64,000 nucleotides of DNA from Sutcliffiella cohnii (GTDB taxonomy: Bacteria > Bacillota > Bacilli > Bacillales > Bacillaceae_I): assembly GCF_002250055.1 (NCBI RefSeq), contig NZ_CP018866.1:1294501-1358500 (forward strand), in the 5' to 3' direction. Shown here piece by piece: positions 1-7,844 of this stretch; within the stretch, counting starts at the first letter, position 1, and each line of letters opens with the position of its first letter. A program made the position numbers and the translations under genes. The notes below the pieces were generated by a model. It was not told where the DNA came from. It did not search any database and was given only the letters and a program-made list of their open reading frames with translations.

Positions 1-186
1 ATGGTTAGAGATCTTTTATCTCATTTGAATGTAGAACATAAGGAGGTCAATGTTGACCTTAATCCAATTGCTATGATCATTTTAATAGGAAAAACTCGAC
101 AATTAACCGTACCACAAATAAATATTAGTGGAAAATGGGTTTTTGGGTTTGACCCTGAGCGGATTGTTGAACTACTTAATAAATAG
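1..186 (+). CDS. Glutaredoxin family protein, C-terminal part (5' end outside window)
   Basis: The frame is open from the first base and ends at TAA 184-186. The 61 residues match the C-terminal two thirds of a small glutaredoxin/NrdH-type thioredoxin fold. The cis-proline motif TVPQ is at residues 36-39, followed by a GKWVFGFD segment and a terminal helix. The N-terminal CxxC redox motif would lie upstream of the window, so activity cannot be judged. The apparent ATG at base 1 is probably an internal methionine. Such proteins reduce disulfides or persulfides with low-molecular-weight thiols. Its position directly upstream of a CoA-disulfide reductase-rhodanese gene fits a thiol/persulfide role; this last point is inference. 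Confidence 0.75.
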   Translation: MVRDLLSHLNVEHKEVNVDLNPIAMIILIGKTRQLTVPQINISGKWVFGFDPERIVELLNK

Positions 187-255
187 GGGAATGAAAGAAT
201 GAAGAAAATCACTAATTACCCATTGTTTTTTCATTCTTTTAATTTGGATAGTTTT

Positions 256-271
256 ATACCTATACGGGTAT
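256..271. promoter_or_regulatory. CsoR/CstR-like operator upstream of the CoA-disulfide reductase gene
   Basis: ATACC (256-260) and GGTAT (267-271) form a 5-bp inverted repeat with a 6-bp spacer, TATACG. This differs at one spacer position from the ATACCC-N4-GGGTAT design used by CsoR-family persulfide sensors such as CstR. It lies in the only long gap of the sulfur cluster, just upstream of a gene type that CstR controls in other Firmicutes. A possible -35 (TTGGAT, 244-249) would put the palindrome over the spacer and -10 region. No csoR/cstR gene is in the window. Confidence 0.45.
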
Positions 272-326
272 TTTGTTTTGTGTAAACTTTAAAATAACTA
301 TTAGAAATTGAGTGGGAGGATGTAAC

Positions 327-2021
327 ATGACTAAAAAAATAGTGATTGTTGGTGGAGTTGCTGGAGGGGCCTCTGTTGCAGCAAGAGTTAGAAGACTAGA
401 TGAAAGTGCCGAAGTCATCATGTTTGAAAAAGGACCTCATGTATCTTTTTCGAACTGTTCTTTACCTTATCATTTAAGTGGTATTGTTGAAGATAGTGAG
501 AAACTAGTTTTAATGTCTCCTAAAACCTTTAAAAATCGATATAACATAGAGGCAAGAGTTCATCAAGAGGTCGTTCAAATTAATCGTGATAAAAAAACAA
601 TTACTGTAAAAGACTTGCTTACCGATAGCAATTATGAGGAATCGTATGATAAATTAGTTCTATCCCCAGGAGCATCACCTATACGACCTAATTTAGAGGG
701 GATTAACAATTCGAATGTATTCACCGTTCGTAACGTTGTAGATATCGAGAAAATACATTCATATATTAAACACAATGGTGTTAAAGATATTGCGGTCATC
801 GGTGGTGGCTTTATAGGCGTAGAAGTTGCAGAAAATCTTAAGTTAGCAGATTACAATGTAACTTTAGTAGAGTTTGCAAATCAAGTTATGGCACCTTTTG
901 ATTATGATATGGCTCAAATTCTCCATAAAGAAATGGTCGACCATGGAGTAAATCTCGTTTTAGATGACGGATTGGCTAAGATTGACGATGGACATATTAT
1001 CACGAATTCTGGTAAGCAAGTGGATGCCCAAGCAGTGATACTTGCAATTGGTGTAAGGCCAGAGACGAGCTTAGCTAAAGATGCTGGATTAGAAATAGGT
1101 GAAACGGGTTCAATTAAGGTAGATCGCAATTATGTAACGAGTGATAAAGATATTTATGCAGTAGGAGATGCGATTGAAGTGTACCATCGATTGTTACACA
1201 AGCCAACAAGGTTAGCGTTAGCAGGTCCTGCTCAAAAGCAAGCGAGAGCAGTAGCAGACCATATTTATGGAATCCCAAATAGAAATATAGGTGTAATAGG
1301 TTCATCATCTATCCATCTGTTTGACCTTAATGCAGCGTCCACTGGATTAAATGCAAGAACAGCCGAGCAAGCTGGAATGATGCACGATTATGTTTACCTT
1401 ATGCCAGGCGATAAAGTGGGACTGATGCCAAATAGTAATCCGATGCATTTTAAATTGATTTTTGAGTATCCAACTGGCAGAATTTTAGGTGCACAAGCAA
1501 TTGGTAAAGGTAATGTGGATAAACGAATAGATGTTATCGCAACGATGATTACGATGAATGGTACGTTGGAAGATTTAAAAGATCTCGAACTTACCTACTC
1601 TCCAATGCTAGGAACGGCAAAAGATGTCGTCAATCATGCAGCATTGGTCGGGTTAAATGTATTACATGGAAGCTATAAAGAAGTGAAAGTTTCTCAAGTG
1701 CGAGAACTAGTCGAAAATTCCGCCTTTATCATTGATGCTCGTGAGAAAAATGAATACAATGATGGGCATTTTAATAATGCAGTTAATATCCCATTAAGTG
1801 AGTTTAGACAGAGACTTCATGAAATACCAAAAGATCGCCCTGTATATATTCATTGTCGTTCGGGACAAAGAAGTTATAATATGGTCATGGCATTGCAACA
1901 TTTAGGATATAACAACGTTAATAACATTTCTGGGTCTTATTTAGGTGTAAATCTTTATGAATACTTTAATGATTACGTTACTGGTAGAGATAAAATTGTA
2001 ACGAAATATAATTTTAAATAG
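327..2021 (+). CDS. CoA-disulfide reductase with C-terminal rhodanese domain (CoADR-RHD)
   Basis: A flavoprotein of 564 residues that uses NAD(P)H to reduce CoA disulfide or CoA persulfide, with a fused sulfurtransferase domain. An FAD-binding GGVAGG motif is at residues 9-14 and the single active cysteine of the SFxNCxLPY signature is Cys44. The second nucleotide-binding motif (VIGGGFIG) lies near 157-164, followed by the pyridine-nucleotide oxidoreductase dimerisation domain. A rhodanese domain from about 455 carries the loop CRSGQRS, with Cys510 as catalytic sulfur acceptor. The length fits the Bacillus anthracis-type fusion. ATG 327 is preferred over an in-frame GTG at 312, because GGGAGGA (314-320) sits 6 nt before it and would overlap the GTG. 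Neighbours (glutaredoxin, rhodanese-like protein) support persulfide metabolism. Confidence 0.9.
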   Translation: MTKKIVIVGGVAGGASVAARVRRLDESAEVIMFEKGPHVSFSNCSLPYHLSGIVEDSEKLVLMSPKTFKNRYNIEARVHQEVVQINRDKKTITVKDLLTDSNYEESYDKLVLSPGASPIRPNLEGINNSNVFTVRNVVDIEKIHSYIKHNGVKDIAVIGGGFIGVEVAENLKLADYNVTLVEFANQVMAPFDYDMAQILHKEMVDHGVNLVLDDGLAKIDDGHIITNSGKQVDAQAVILAIGVRPETSLAKDAGLEIGETGSIKVDRNYVTSDKDIYAVGDAIEVYHRLLHKPTRLALAGPAQKQARAVADHIYGIPNRNIGVIGSSSIHLFDLNAASTGLNARTAEQAGMMHDYVYLMPGDKVGLMPNSNPMHFKLIFEYPTGRILGAQAIGKGNVDKRIDVIATMITMNGTLEDLKDLELTYSPMLGTAKDVVNHAALVGLNVLHGSYKEVKVSQVRELVENSAFIIDAREKNEYNDGHFNNAVNIPLSEFRQRLHEIPKDRPVYIHCRSGQRSYNMVMALQHLGYNNVNNISGSYLGVNLYEYFNDYVTGRDKIVTKYNFK

Positions 2022-2096
2022 TACCCTATGAAGAAATAAAATAATACAGAGCTGACACTGTTATGTGTGACCTCCGATAACGTAAGGTGATTAGTG

Positions 2097-2459
2097 ATGA
2101 TTTTTTATGTAATGGTTGTAGCTACCATTTTGGTGAGTTTTGAGCTGTACAAAAGGTTTTTTCCGATTAAGGGCATAACTTGTAAAGATGATGTCGTTGG
2201 TGACCAACAAGTTGTACTAGATATTAGAGATTACAACGAAAAGGATATTTTTAAGAAAGTTTCCATACACATACCATATGCTTATTTAAGAAGAAATTAT
2301 AGGGAAATTCCTAAACAACCTTTACATGTTATTGCAACTAACCAAATGGAACTTAATCTTGGTCTCCGATTTTTATTAAGTAGAGGATTCGATGTTAGGA
2401 GTTATGAAATACTAGAATGTCCTTGTCGCGAAAAAAGAGGAATATTGAGTGGGACGTGA
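2097..2459 (+). CDS. Membrane-anchored rhodanese-like protein without the catalytic cysteine
   Basis: About 120 residues. An N-terminal hydrophobic helix (about 2-17) anchors a cytoplasmic domain that resembles a rhodanese fold: a VVLDIRDYNE stretch typical of the substrate-side strand, a YLRR segment, and a GLRFLLSRGFD segment before the last strand. The usual active-site loop (C-x5-R) is replaced by ATNQMELN, so ordinary sulfurtransferase catalysis is unlikely. Two cysteines occur near the C-terminus (CPC, about residues 111-113). ATG 2097 is preferred over an overlapping GTG at 2094 because AAGGTGA (2084-2090) then has normal spacing. It is the last gene of the sulfur cluster. A scaffold or binding role is inference. 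Confidence 0.6.
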   Translation: MIFYVMVVATILVSFELYKRFFPIKGITCKDDVVGDQQVVLDIRDYNEKDIFKKVSIHIPYAYLRRNYREIPKQPLHVIATNQMELNLGLRFLLSRGFDVRSYEILECPCREKRGILSGT

Positions 2460-2504
2460 GCAATGTATATATTGCTAGTATAATAGAAGAAACCATGCAA
2501 ATAA

Positions 2505-2543
2505 GGCTACCTCTAATTTAGACGAGAGGTAGCCTATTTTTAT
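2505..2543 (+). terminator. Rho-independent terminator after the sulfur cluster
   Basis: A perfect 10-bp stem GGCTACCTCT (2505-2514) / AGAGGTAGCC (2525-2534) is followed by TATTTTTATTTT. It lies 45 bp after the rhodanese-like gene. Confidence 0.9.
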
Positions 2544-2567
2544 TTTGTCCTGTAGTCATGAATTTCC

Positions 2568-2600
2568 AAAAAATTCATGGGTGCTGTCCCCTCTGTCCAC
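2568..2600 (-). repeat. Stop-codon-associated hairpin repeat, copy 1
   Basis: On the minus strand TGGACAGAGGGG follows directly after the TAG stop of the MFS gene, then CAGCACCC and a T-tract (TTTTTT). The same TAGTGGAC junction occurs at the radical SAM gene (18210). It is a member of the dispersed GGACAGAGGGACAGG family and probably serves as a transcription terminator; the hairpin is weaker here than in other copies. Confidence 0.65.
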
Positions 2601-3808
2601 TATTTGCTAGCAGCTACTTCCTTCTTAGCTGAGTATGTTAGTGTATTCGTGTTTATGTGTACCATGGCCATTGCTACGAAAAAGAGGATGGCAGACATTA
2701 AAAATACTGTTTGGACGGGGAAGAATCCACCGACTACACCACCGATGATTGGACCGAACATGCCTCCGACCATATTAGCTGTCTGATTTAAACTGAATGC
2801 TCTTCCACGGAAGTCTTCTGGTGTGGACGTAACGACTAATCCATTTAACGCTGGGAAGATTGCACAATAGAAGACACCATAAACGAACCGTATCATTGAG
2901 AAACCTAATATTTGACTGAAAATAATCTGTGCTAATGTTCCAATCGCAGCTCCTAACATACCAATGAATAACACCCGGTGAAATCCAACTTTATCTGCCC
3001 ATTTCCCCCAGTAAGGTGCAAAGATGGCGCTAGCGATACCAGGAAGGGAAATGACAATCCCTGTAATTAACGCTGCATATTTGGATGACCCACTCATATC
3101 GGCAATAAATAAAGGAAGAATAGGTTCAATTGTCATGACGGAACAGCTTACGAGCAAAGTTAACAACAACACGATGAGAAAAGGTCGATTGTTAAAAGCA
3201 ACTATAAAATCTTTCCTAATCGAGCCTCTATCTTTACTAGGTTTGAAGTTTTCTTCTTTTACTAAAAAGATAACGAGAATGGTAGCAAAAAATACAATGA
3301 TACCGGCACTAGCAAAGGACCAACGACTTCCAAGTAATGCGGCCATACCACCACCTAACAATGGGCCCATAATCGTCCCTGATGCAGTAGCGGAGGAAAT
3401 GAGAGAAAGGGCATAACCGACCTTTTCCTTCGGTGTATTCGTTCCAATTAACGCAATCGCACCTGGAATATATCCACTTAACAAACCTTGCATAACCCGT
3501 AATCCTAAAATTTGATAAGGATTCGTAACAAATGCCATTAACGTATAAACGACAAATAAGGCGAACCCTGCCCGTATAATCATCGGTTTACGACCGAACT
3601 TATCGGACATATTTCCCCAAAAAGGTGTGGCAATCGCACCCGCAAAGAAAGCGGCGCTAAAAATGAGCCCGGACCATAATTCCGTATGATCATGCACGCC
3701 AATCTCCATTAAAAAAATCGGTAAAAACGGAATAACCATTGAAAAACTTGCAGCCGTAAAAAAAGCACCAATCCAAAGTATGACCAAATTTCGTTTCCAT
3801 GTTGGCAT
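2600..3808 (-). CDS. MFS drug-efflux transporter, MdtG-like
   Basis: About 402 residues with 12 predicted membrane helices, a DHA1-type proton-coupled exporter. The N-terminus (MPTWKRNLVILWIGAF) and the loop-2 motif GNMSDKFGRK match the MdtG/YceE branch of multidrug efflux pumps. The motif-C-like GPLLGGG in helix 5 indicates an antiporter. An in-frame TTG at 3829 would add seven residues, but ATG 3808 fits the homologous N-terminus and has GGAGATG about 10 nt upstream. It is monocistronic; the 3' end abuts a terminator-like repeat. The substrate cannot be told from sequence. The roughly 300-bp gap upstream (to 4133) holds its promoter region and the terminator of the next gene. Confidence 0.88.
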   Translation of the reverse strand: MPTWKRNLVILWIGAFFTAASFSMVIPFLPIFLMEIGVHDHTELWSGLIFSAAFFAGAIATPFWGNMSDKFGRKPMIIRAGFALFVVYTLMAFVTNPYQILGLRVMQGLLSGYIPGAIALIGTNTPKEKVGYALSLISSATASGTIMGPLLGGGMAALLGSRWSFASAGIIVFFATILVIFLVKEENFKPSKDRGSIRKDFIVAFNNRPFLIVLLLTLLVSCSVMTIEPILPLFIADMSGSSKYAALITGIVISLPGIASAIFAPYWGKWADKVGFHRVLFIGMLGAAIGTLAQIIFSQILGFSMIRFVYGVFYCAIFPALNGLVVTSTPEDFRGRAFSLNQTANMVGGMFGPIIGGVVGGFFPVQTVFLMSAILFFVAMAMVHINTNTLTYSAKKEVAASK

Positions 3809-4018
3809 GGCATTTACATCTCCAAACAAAAATGAATTTACAAAATATTTTTATATTAATATAGTAGCATAGATAGAAGTTATTTTCATTACCGAAAATT
3901 TCGGAAATAGAAATATTGTGTGGGGAGATTCTTATCCACGCAATTTTATCCTTAAACAAAAGTAATTGTTTATGAACAGCTAGAGGGGAAGGGAAGGTAA
4001 GATTAACACAGAGTTAAA

Positions 4019-4056
4019 AAGCCCACCCTGAGCCTGACGCTACTTAGGATGGGCTT
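4019..4056 (-). terminator. Terminator of the MDR oxidoreductase gene
   Basis: On the minus strand AAGCCCATCCT pairs with AGGGTGGGCTT (one T-G wobble) and is followed by TTTTTAAC. It lies 78 bp past the stop of the 4134-5093 gene. Confidence 0.8.
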
Positions 4057-4133
4057 CTATGTCAAACGCTATCTTTTGAGGGAGAAAAGTTGTACTCTCA
4101 TCTAGTATTTCGTTGGGTAAAGAACACTTGTAC

Positions 4134-5093
4134 TTACTGTATCGTCAGTATGACGTTACCTTTTTTATGGCCTTTCTCTACGTATCGATGTGCCTCAGCC
4201 GCTTGTTCTAACGGATATGTTCGGTCGATTACTGCTTTTAATGCCCCTTTTTCAATCCTTTTCTTTAAGTCTTCGATTGCTTTACTATTTTCGGCTGCCA
4301 CACCTCCAATTACTTTTTTCCTTGTAGTCCCTGACGTCCAAAAGCCGTTCAACACTGTACTTACGCTAGCATCACCTAGAAGAAGAATTCCTTTATCTGT
4401 TAACGATGCAATAGTAGACTTATAATTAATTTTCGCTACTGTGTCAAAAATAACGTCATATTTTTTGCCTTCCTTTGTAAAATCTTCTCTCGTATAATCG
4501 ATTACGTTTGTTGCACCGAGTGATTGGACGAGCTCCATGTTGGAAGTACTACATATACCAGTGACGTTTGCTCCCATATCTTTTGCGAGCTGAACAGCCG
4601 CTGTCCCTACTGCTCCGGATGCACCGTAAATTAACACGTTTTGTCCACGCTGCACGTTAGCTTTCTTTAAAAAGTGTAAAGCGGTCATGCCTCCAAAAGG
4701 AATAGCCGCGGCTTCTTCATACGTCATATTTTCAGGCATAATGGAAATGGAGCATTTTTCTGGTGCAATACAAATGAATTCAGCATATGCGCCAAAACTC
4801 ATCCCAAGTGATCCAAAAACACGGTCTCCCACTTGAAACTGTGTTACATCTTTCCCAACTTCCTTCACTTCTCCAGCAAATACCGCACCTAAAATCTTCT
4901 TTCGAGGCTTCGTTAATCCAAAAAAGAACCGTACGGCAGAAGGTTGAGCTTTTCTCATTCGCCAGTCGGCAGAGTTTACAGCAGTCGCATAAATGTTAAT
5001 TAATAGTTCATGATCTTTCGGTGTCGGTTTAGCCACTTCTTGAAACTGTAACACCTCTGGCGGCCCATACCTCGTATAAACGATTGCTTTCAT
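4134..5093 (-). CDS. Zinc-independent medium-chain NAD(P)H dehydrogenase/quinone reductase
   Basis: 319 residues. An N-terminal GroES-like domain (VLQFQEVAKPTPKDHELLI) is followed by a Rossmann domain with the NAD(P) motif GASGAVGTAAVQLAK near residue 150. The structural-zinc cysteines of classical alcohol dehydrogenases are absent, which places it with QOR-type quinone oxidoreductases and enoyl reductases of the MDR superfamily. The length is normal. It starts at ATG 5093 with a GGGGGT ribosome site just upstream and is monocistronic with its own terminator. The physiological substrate is unknown; reduction of reactive quinones or enones is the family expectation. Confidence 0.85.
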   Translation of the reverse strand: MKAIVYTRYGPPEVLQFQEVAKPTPKDHELLINIYATAVNSADWRMRKAQPSAVRFFFGLTKPRKKILGAVFAGEVKEVGKDVTQFQVGDRVFGSLGMSFGAYAEFICIAPEKCSISIMPENMTYEEAAAIPFGGMTALHFLKKANVQRGQNVLIYGASGAVGTAAVQLAKDMGANVTGICSTSNMELVQSLGATNVIDYTREDFTKEGKKYDVIFDTVAKINYKSTIASLTDKGILLLGDASVSTVLNGFWTSGTTRKKVIGGVAAENSKAIEDLKKRIEKGALKAVIDRTYPLEQAAEAHRYVEKGHKKGNVILTIQ

Positions 5094-5274
5094 ATCAATT
5101 GTTACCCCCTATTTGTTCACATTACTTTCATTATATTGGAAATAGGTTAAAAATAGTGTGAAGATTCTGTAAATATTTTAACGTTAGTAGATAAGAGGGA
5201 TAGTGTTCTTAACTCGAACAGAGAACGGAGGGAGAATGAACCTGTCCTCACATCCTACTAAAATGTAAAAGTTT

Positions 5275-5294
5275 ATTCATTGTCTGTTCATATT
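5275..5294 (+). promoter_or_regulatory. HssR box upstream of hrtB
   Basis: Two half-sites, ATTCATTGT (5275-5283) and GTTCATATT (5286-5294), lie exactly 11 bp apart. This matches the staphylococcal HssR-binding direct repeat GTTCATATT-N2-GTTCATATT that activates hrtAB when haem accumulates. A possible -10 (TATGCT, 5302-5307) lies 16 bp after the start of the second half-site, a spacing close to that of the other boxes in this window. Confidence 0.7.
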
Positions 5295-5340
5295 GAGGAG
5301 ATATGCTTGGAGATGAAAATAGTGATAGGAGGAAATAGCG

Positions 5341-6375
5341 GTGAAGCTTGCATGGAAAGAAATGAAAAGAAATAAAATACGGTTTATCATTTTAGGCTCG
5401 ATTATTTTTTTAATTAGCTTTTTAACATTTATTATATCTGGATTGGCAAACGGATTGTCTCAAGATAATGCAGCTTTAATAAAAGATTTGCCACCAGGAT
5501 ATTTTTACATGAATGAAGAGGCAGACGAAACGTACAACCTCTCTAGAATTGATAGTAGTATTCAAGATAAAGTATTAAACGAACAAAAAGATGCTACCGC
5601 ACTATCGATACAAATGGGTTTCTTACATGATAAAAATGACAAACAGCAAAGTGTGGCATTCGTTACCTCAACAGAATCAACAATATTTGAATATGTAAAA
5701 CGTGGTGAAGTTCTATTAGACCGCTCCATGAAAGAAAAAGGAATCGAGATTGGTGATGTGTTAACGAACAATCAGTTGGAAGGAGAGCTGATTGTAAAAG
5801 GATTTGTAGGAGATAAGAAATTTAGTCATGCACCAGTCGCATTTATCCATAAAGACGACTACAAAGAAATGTACAGAGTGGAGGAAATGCAATTAGTATT
5901 CGTACCTGGCACTAACGAAGCTACCGTCGTAGAAGGTTTACAAATTTTCACGAAAAAACAATTTCTCAATTCGATACCAAGTTACAAAGCAGAGCAAATG
6001 TCTCTAAATATGATTATATCTTTTTTAATCGTCATTAGTGGCATGTTGTTCGCCATCTTCTTCTATATGATGAACGTTCAAAAAATTGGTTTGTACGGTA
6101 TTTTAAAAGCTATCGGCTTGAAAACAACTGCCTTATTTCGCATGATGTGGACGCAAATGGTGACGATCACCTTAATCGCGCTCTGTTTAGCAGCGAGTTT
6201 AAGTCAAGGGTTTAACATGTTAGCACCTGAAGGAATGCCTTTCCATTTAACAATTGAAACTACTTTCCAATTGTCCTTCGTTTTTTTACTAATTGGTTTT
6301 ATGGGAGCAACTCTATCTGGGATACAAATTAAAAAAGTGGAACCATTACAAGCTATTCAACAAGGAGAGGTGTAA
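5341..6375 (+). CDS. hrtB: Haem-efflux ABC transporter permease HrtB
   Basis: 344 residues of FtsX/MacB topology. One N-terminal helix (about 17-36) is followed by an extracytoplasmic domain (about 40-220) and three C-terminal helices (about 222-245, 268-290, 305-327). The start (MKLAWKEMKRNKIRFIILG), the ISGLANGL segment and the SYKAEQMSLNMI stretch before helix 2 closely follow staphylococcal HrtB, which exports toxic haem or haem-derived compounds with the ATPase HrtA. It starts at GTG 5341 behind AGGAGG. It ends 1 nt before hrtA and is followed by hssRS, the sensory system known to control it. The HssR box at 5275 supports the assignment. Confidence 0.85.
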   Translation: MKLAWKEMKRNKIRFIILGSIIFLISFLTFIISGLANGLSQDNAALIKDLPPGYFYMNEEADETYNLSRIDSSIQDKVLNEQKDATALSIQMGFLHDKNDKQQSVAFVTSTESTIFEYVKRGEVLLDRSMKEKGIEIGDVLTNNQLEGELIVKGFVGDKKFSHAPVAFIHKDDYKEMYRVEEMQLVFVPGTNEATVVEGLQIFTKKQFLNSIPSYKAEQMSLNMIISFLIVISGMLFAIFFYMMNVQKIGLYGILKAIGLKTTALFRMMWTQMVTITLIALCLAASLSQGFNMLAPEGMPFHLTIETTFQLSFVFLLIGFMGATLSGIQIKKVEPLQAIQQGEV

Positions 6376-6376
6376 C

Positions 6377-7087
6377 ATGGCATTTTTTACAGTAAAAGAA
6401 GTAAAGAAAGTGTTCACGAACGGTGAAGTGAAGGAAGAAATCTTAAAAGGAGTAAACCTTTCCCTTAATAAGGGTGAAATTACAGCGCTAGTCGGTGCTT
6501 CTGGCTCTGGAAAAAGTACACTGCTTACAATTATTGCCGGGCTACAATCGGCAACGGACGGAGAAATATTATTTGATGGAAAGGACTTAATCTTGATGAA
6601 TCAAGAGCAAATCCGAAAAATAAGAGCAAGTCAGTTCGGTTTTGTTTTTCAATTTGCGCATCTCGTTCCTTTTCTTACAGTAGAAGAACAACTTTTATTA
6701 ATGTTAGATGTTTCCGAAACGAAATTATCGAAACAAGCACAAAAAACCGAAGTAAATAAACTGTTAATGTTAGTAGGGATGGAACACCGGAAAAAGGCGT
6801 ATCCGTCTTCGCTATCAGGTGGGGAAAAGCAACGAGTGGCCATCGCACGTGCCCTCATTCATCAACCGAAAATCTTATTCGCCGACGAGCCAACTGCAAG
6901 TTTAGATTCGAAAAGGTCAAAAGAAGTAATGGAATTAATCCGTGACTTAACGAAATCGTTAAATATTACAACCTTAATGGTCACTCATGATGAAGAAATG
7001 CTCCCCTTTACAGATCAAACCATTAAAATGAGTGACGGACTAATAGTATATAATGAAAAATTTATGATGGAACTTCAAGAAGTGTAA
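6377..7087 (+). CDS. hrtA: Haem-efflux ABC transporter ATP-binding protein HrtA
   Basis: 236 residues, a LolD/MacB-type ABC ATPase. Walker A GASGSGKST is near residue 42. The signature SLSGGEKQR lies near 143-151, Walker B ILFADEP near 166-172, and the switch histidine is in VTHDEE. It energises the HrtB permease. The start is ATG 6377, with AAGGAGAGG (6362-6370) upstream inside the hrtB 3' end; a longer in-frame extension from 6293 overlaps hrtB and is not supported. A strong terminator follows immediately and separates hrtBA from hssRS. Confidence 0.88.
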   Translation: MAFFTVKEVKKVFTNGEVKEEILKGVNLSLNKGEITALVGASGSGKSTLLTIIAGLQSATDGEILFDGKDLILMNQEQIRKIRASQFGFVFQFAHLVPFLTVEEQLLLMLDVSETKLSKQAQKTEVNKLLMLVGMEHRKKAYPSSLSGGEKQRVAIARALIHQPKILFADEPTASLDSKRSKEVMELIRDLTKSLNITTLMVTHDEEMLPFTDQTIKMSDGLIVYNEKFMMELQEV

Positions 7088-7092
7088 GGAAG

Positions 7093-7124
7093 ATAGCCCA
7101 ACATTTGTGCTGGGCTATTTTTTT
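7093..7124 (+). terminator. Terminator between hrtA and hssR
   Basis: ATAGCCCA (7093-7100) pairs with TGGGCTAT (7111-7118), followed by a run of seven T. hssRS must therefore have its own promoter in the 40-bp gap or depend on read-through. Confidence 0.9.
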
Positions 7125-7163
7125 GATACAGTATATTATATAAAAAAAAACAGAGGTAACTGT

Positions 7164-7844
7164 ATGTCCAACATTTTAATTGTAGATGGCGATAGAAATA
7201 TTTTAAAACTAGTAAATATACATCTAACAAAACAAGGGTATAACGTTTTGGAAGCAAAGGATGGAATGGAAGCTTTACAAATATTAAAAAGAGAAAAATG
7301 TAGTCTGGCAGTGGTCGATGTGATGATGCCGTATTTGGACGGTTTTTCTTTAACGAAAGAGATACGAAGTCAGTACAATATTCCAATCATTATTTTAACC
7401 GCGAAAAGTCAAATTGAGGATAAAGAGCAAGGGTTTCAAGCAGGAACAGATGATTATTTAGTTAAGCCATTCGAACCGAAAGAATTAACTTTTCGAATTA
7501 AAGCTTTGCTACGCAGGTATGATGATCAACAAGTAGAGCACATTATTCGTATTGGAAATACAACCATTAACAAAAATAGCTATGAAGTAAAGAGTGGCGA
7601 CCGTACGATTTTGTTACCATTAAAGGAGTTTGAGTTACTTCATTTTCTCATGACCAAACCGTCTCAAGTATTTTCAAGACAACATCTAATCGAGCATATT
7701 TGGGGCTTCGACTTTGAAGGCGATGAACGAACTGTTGATGTTCATATTAAAAGGTTAAGAGAACGTTTTTCCAAAATGACCGATGACTTTCATATTAAAA
7801 CAGTACGAGGAGTAGGATATTCCTTGGAGGCAAAGGGCGAATGA
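7164..7844 (+). CDS. hssR: Haem-responsive response regulator HssR
   Basis: 226 residues, OmpR/PhoB class. The receiver domain has acidic residues Asp8/Asp10, phosphoacceptor Asp52 in VVDVMMP and the Lys of LVKPFEPKEL. The C-terminal winged helix is complete through GDERTVDVHIKRLR and TVRGVGYS. The GTDDYLVKPFE and PLKEFELL regions are very close to staphylococcal HssR. The start is ATG 7164 behind AGAGGT (7152-7157); an upstream in-frame ATG at 7107 lies in the terminator and is rejected. It overlaps hssS by 4 bp (ATGA). It is predicted to bind the 11-bp-spaced repeats at 5275 and 9335. Confidence 0.87.
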   Translation: MSNILIVDGDRNILKLVNIHLTKQGYNVLEAKDGMEALQILKREKCSLAVVDVMMPYLDGFSLTKEIRSQYNIPIIILTAKSQIEDKEQGFQAGTDDYLVKPFEPKELTFRIKALLRRYDDQQVEHIIRIGNTTINKNSYEVKSGDRTILLPLKEFELLHFLMTKPSQVFSRQHLIEHIWGFDFEGDERTVDVHIKRLRERFSKMTDDFHIKTVRGVGYSLEAKGE

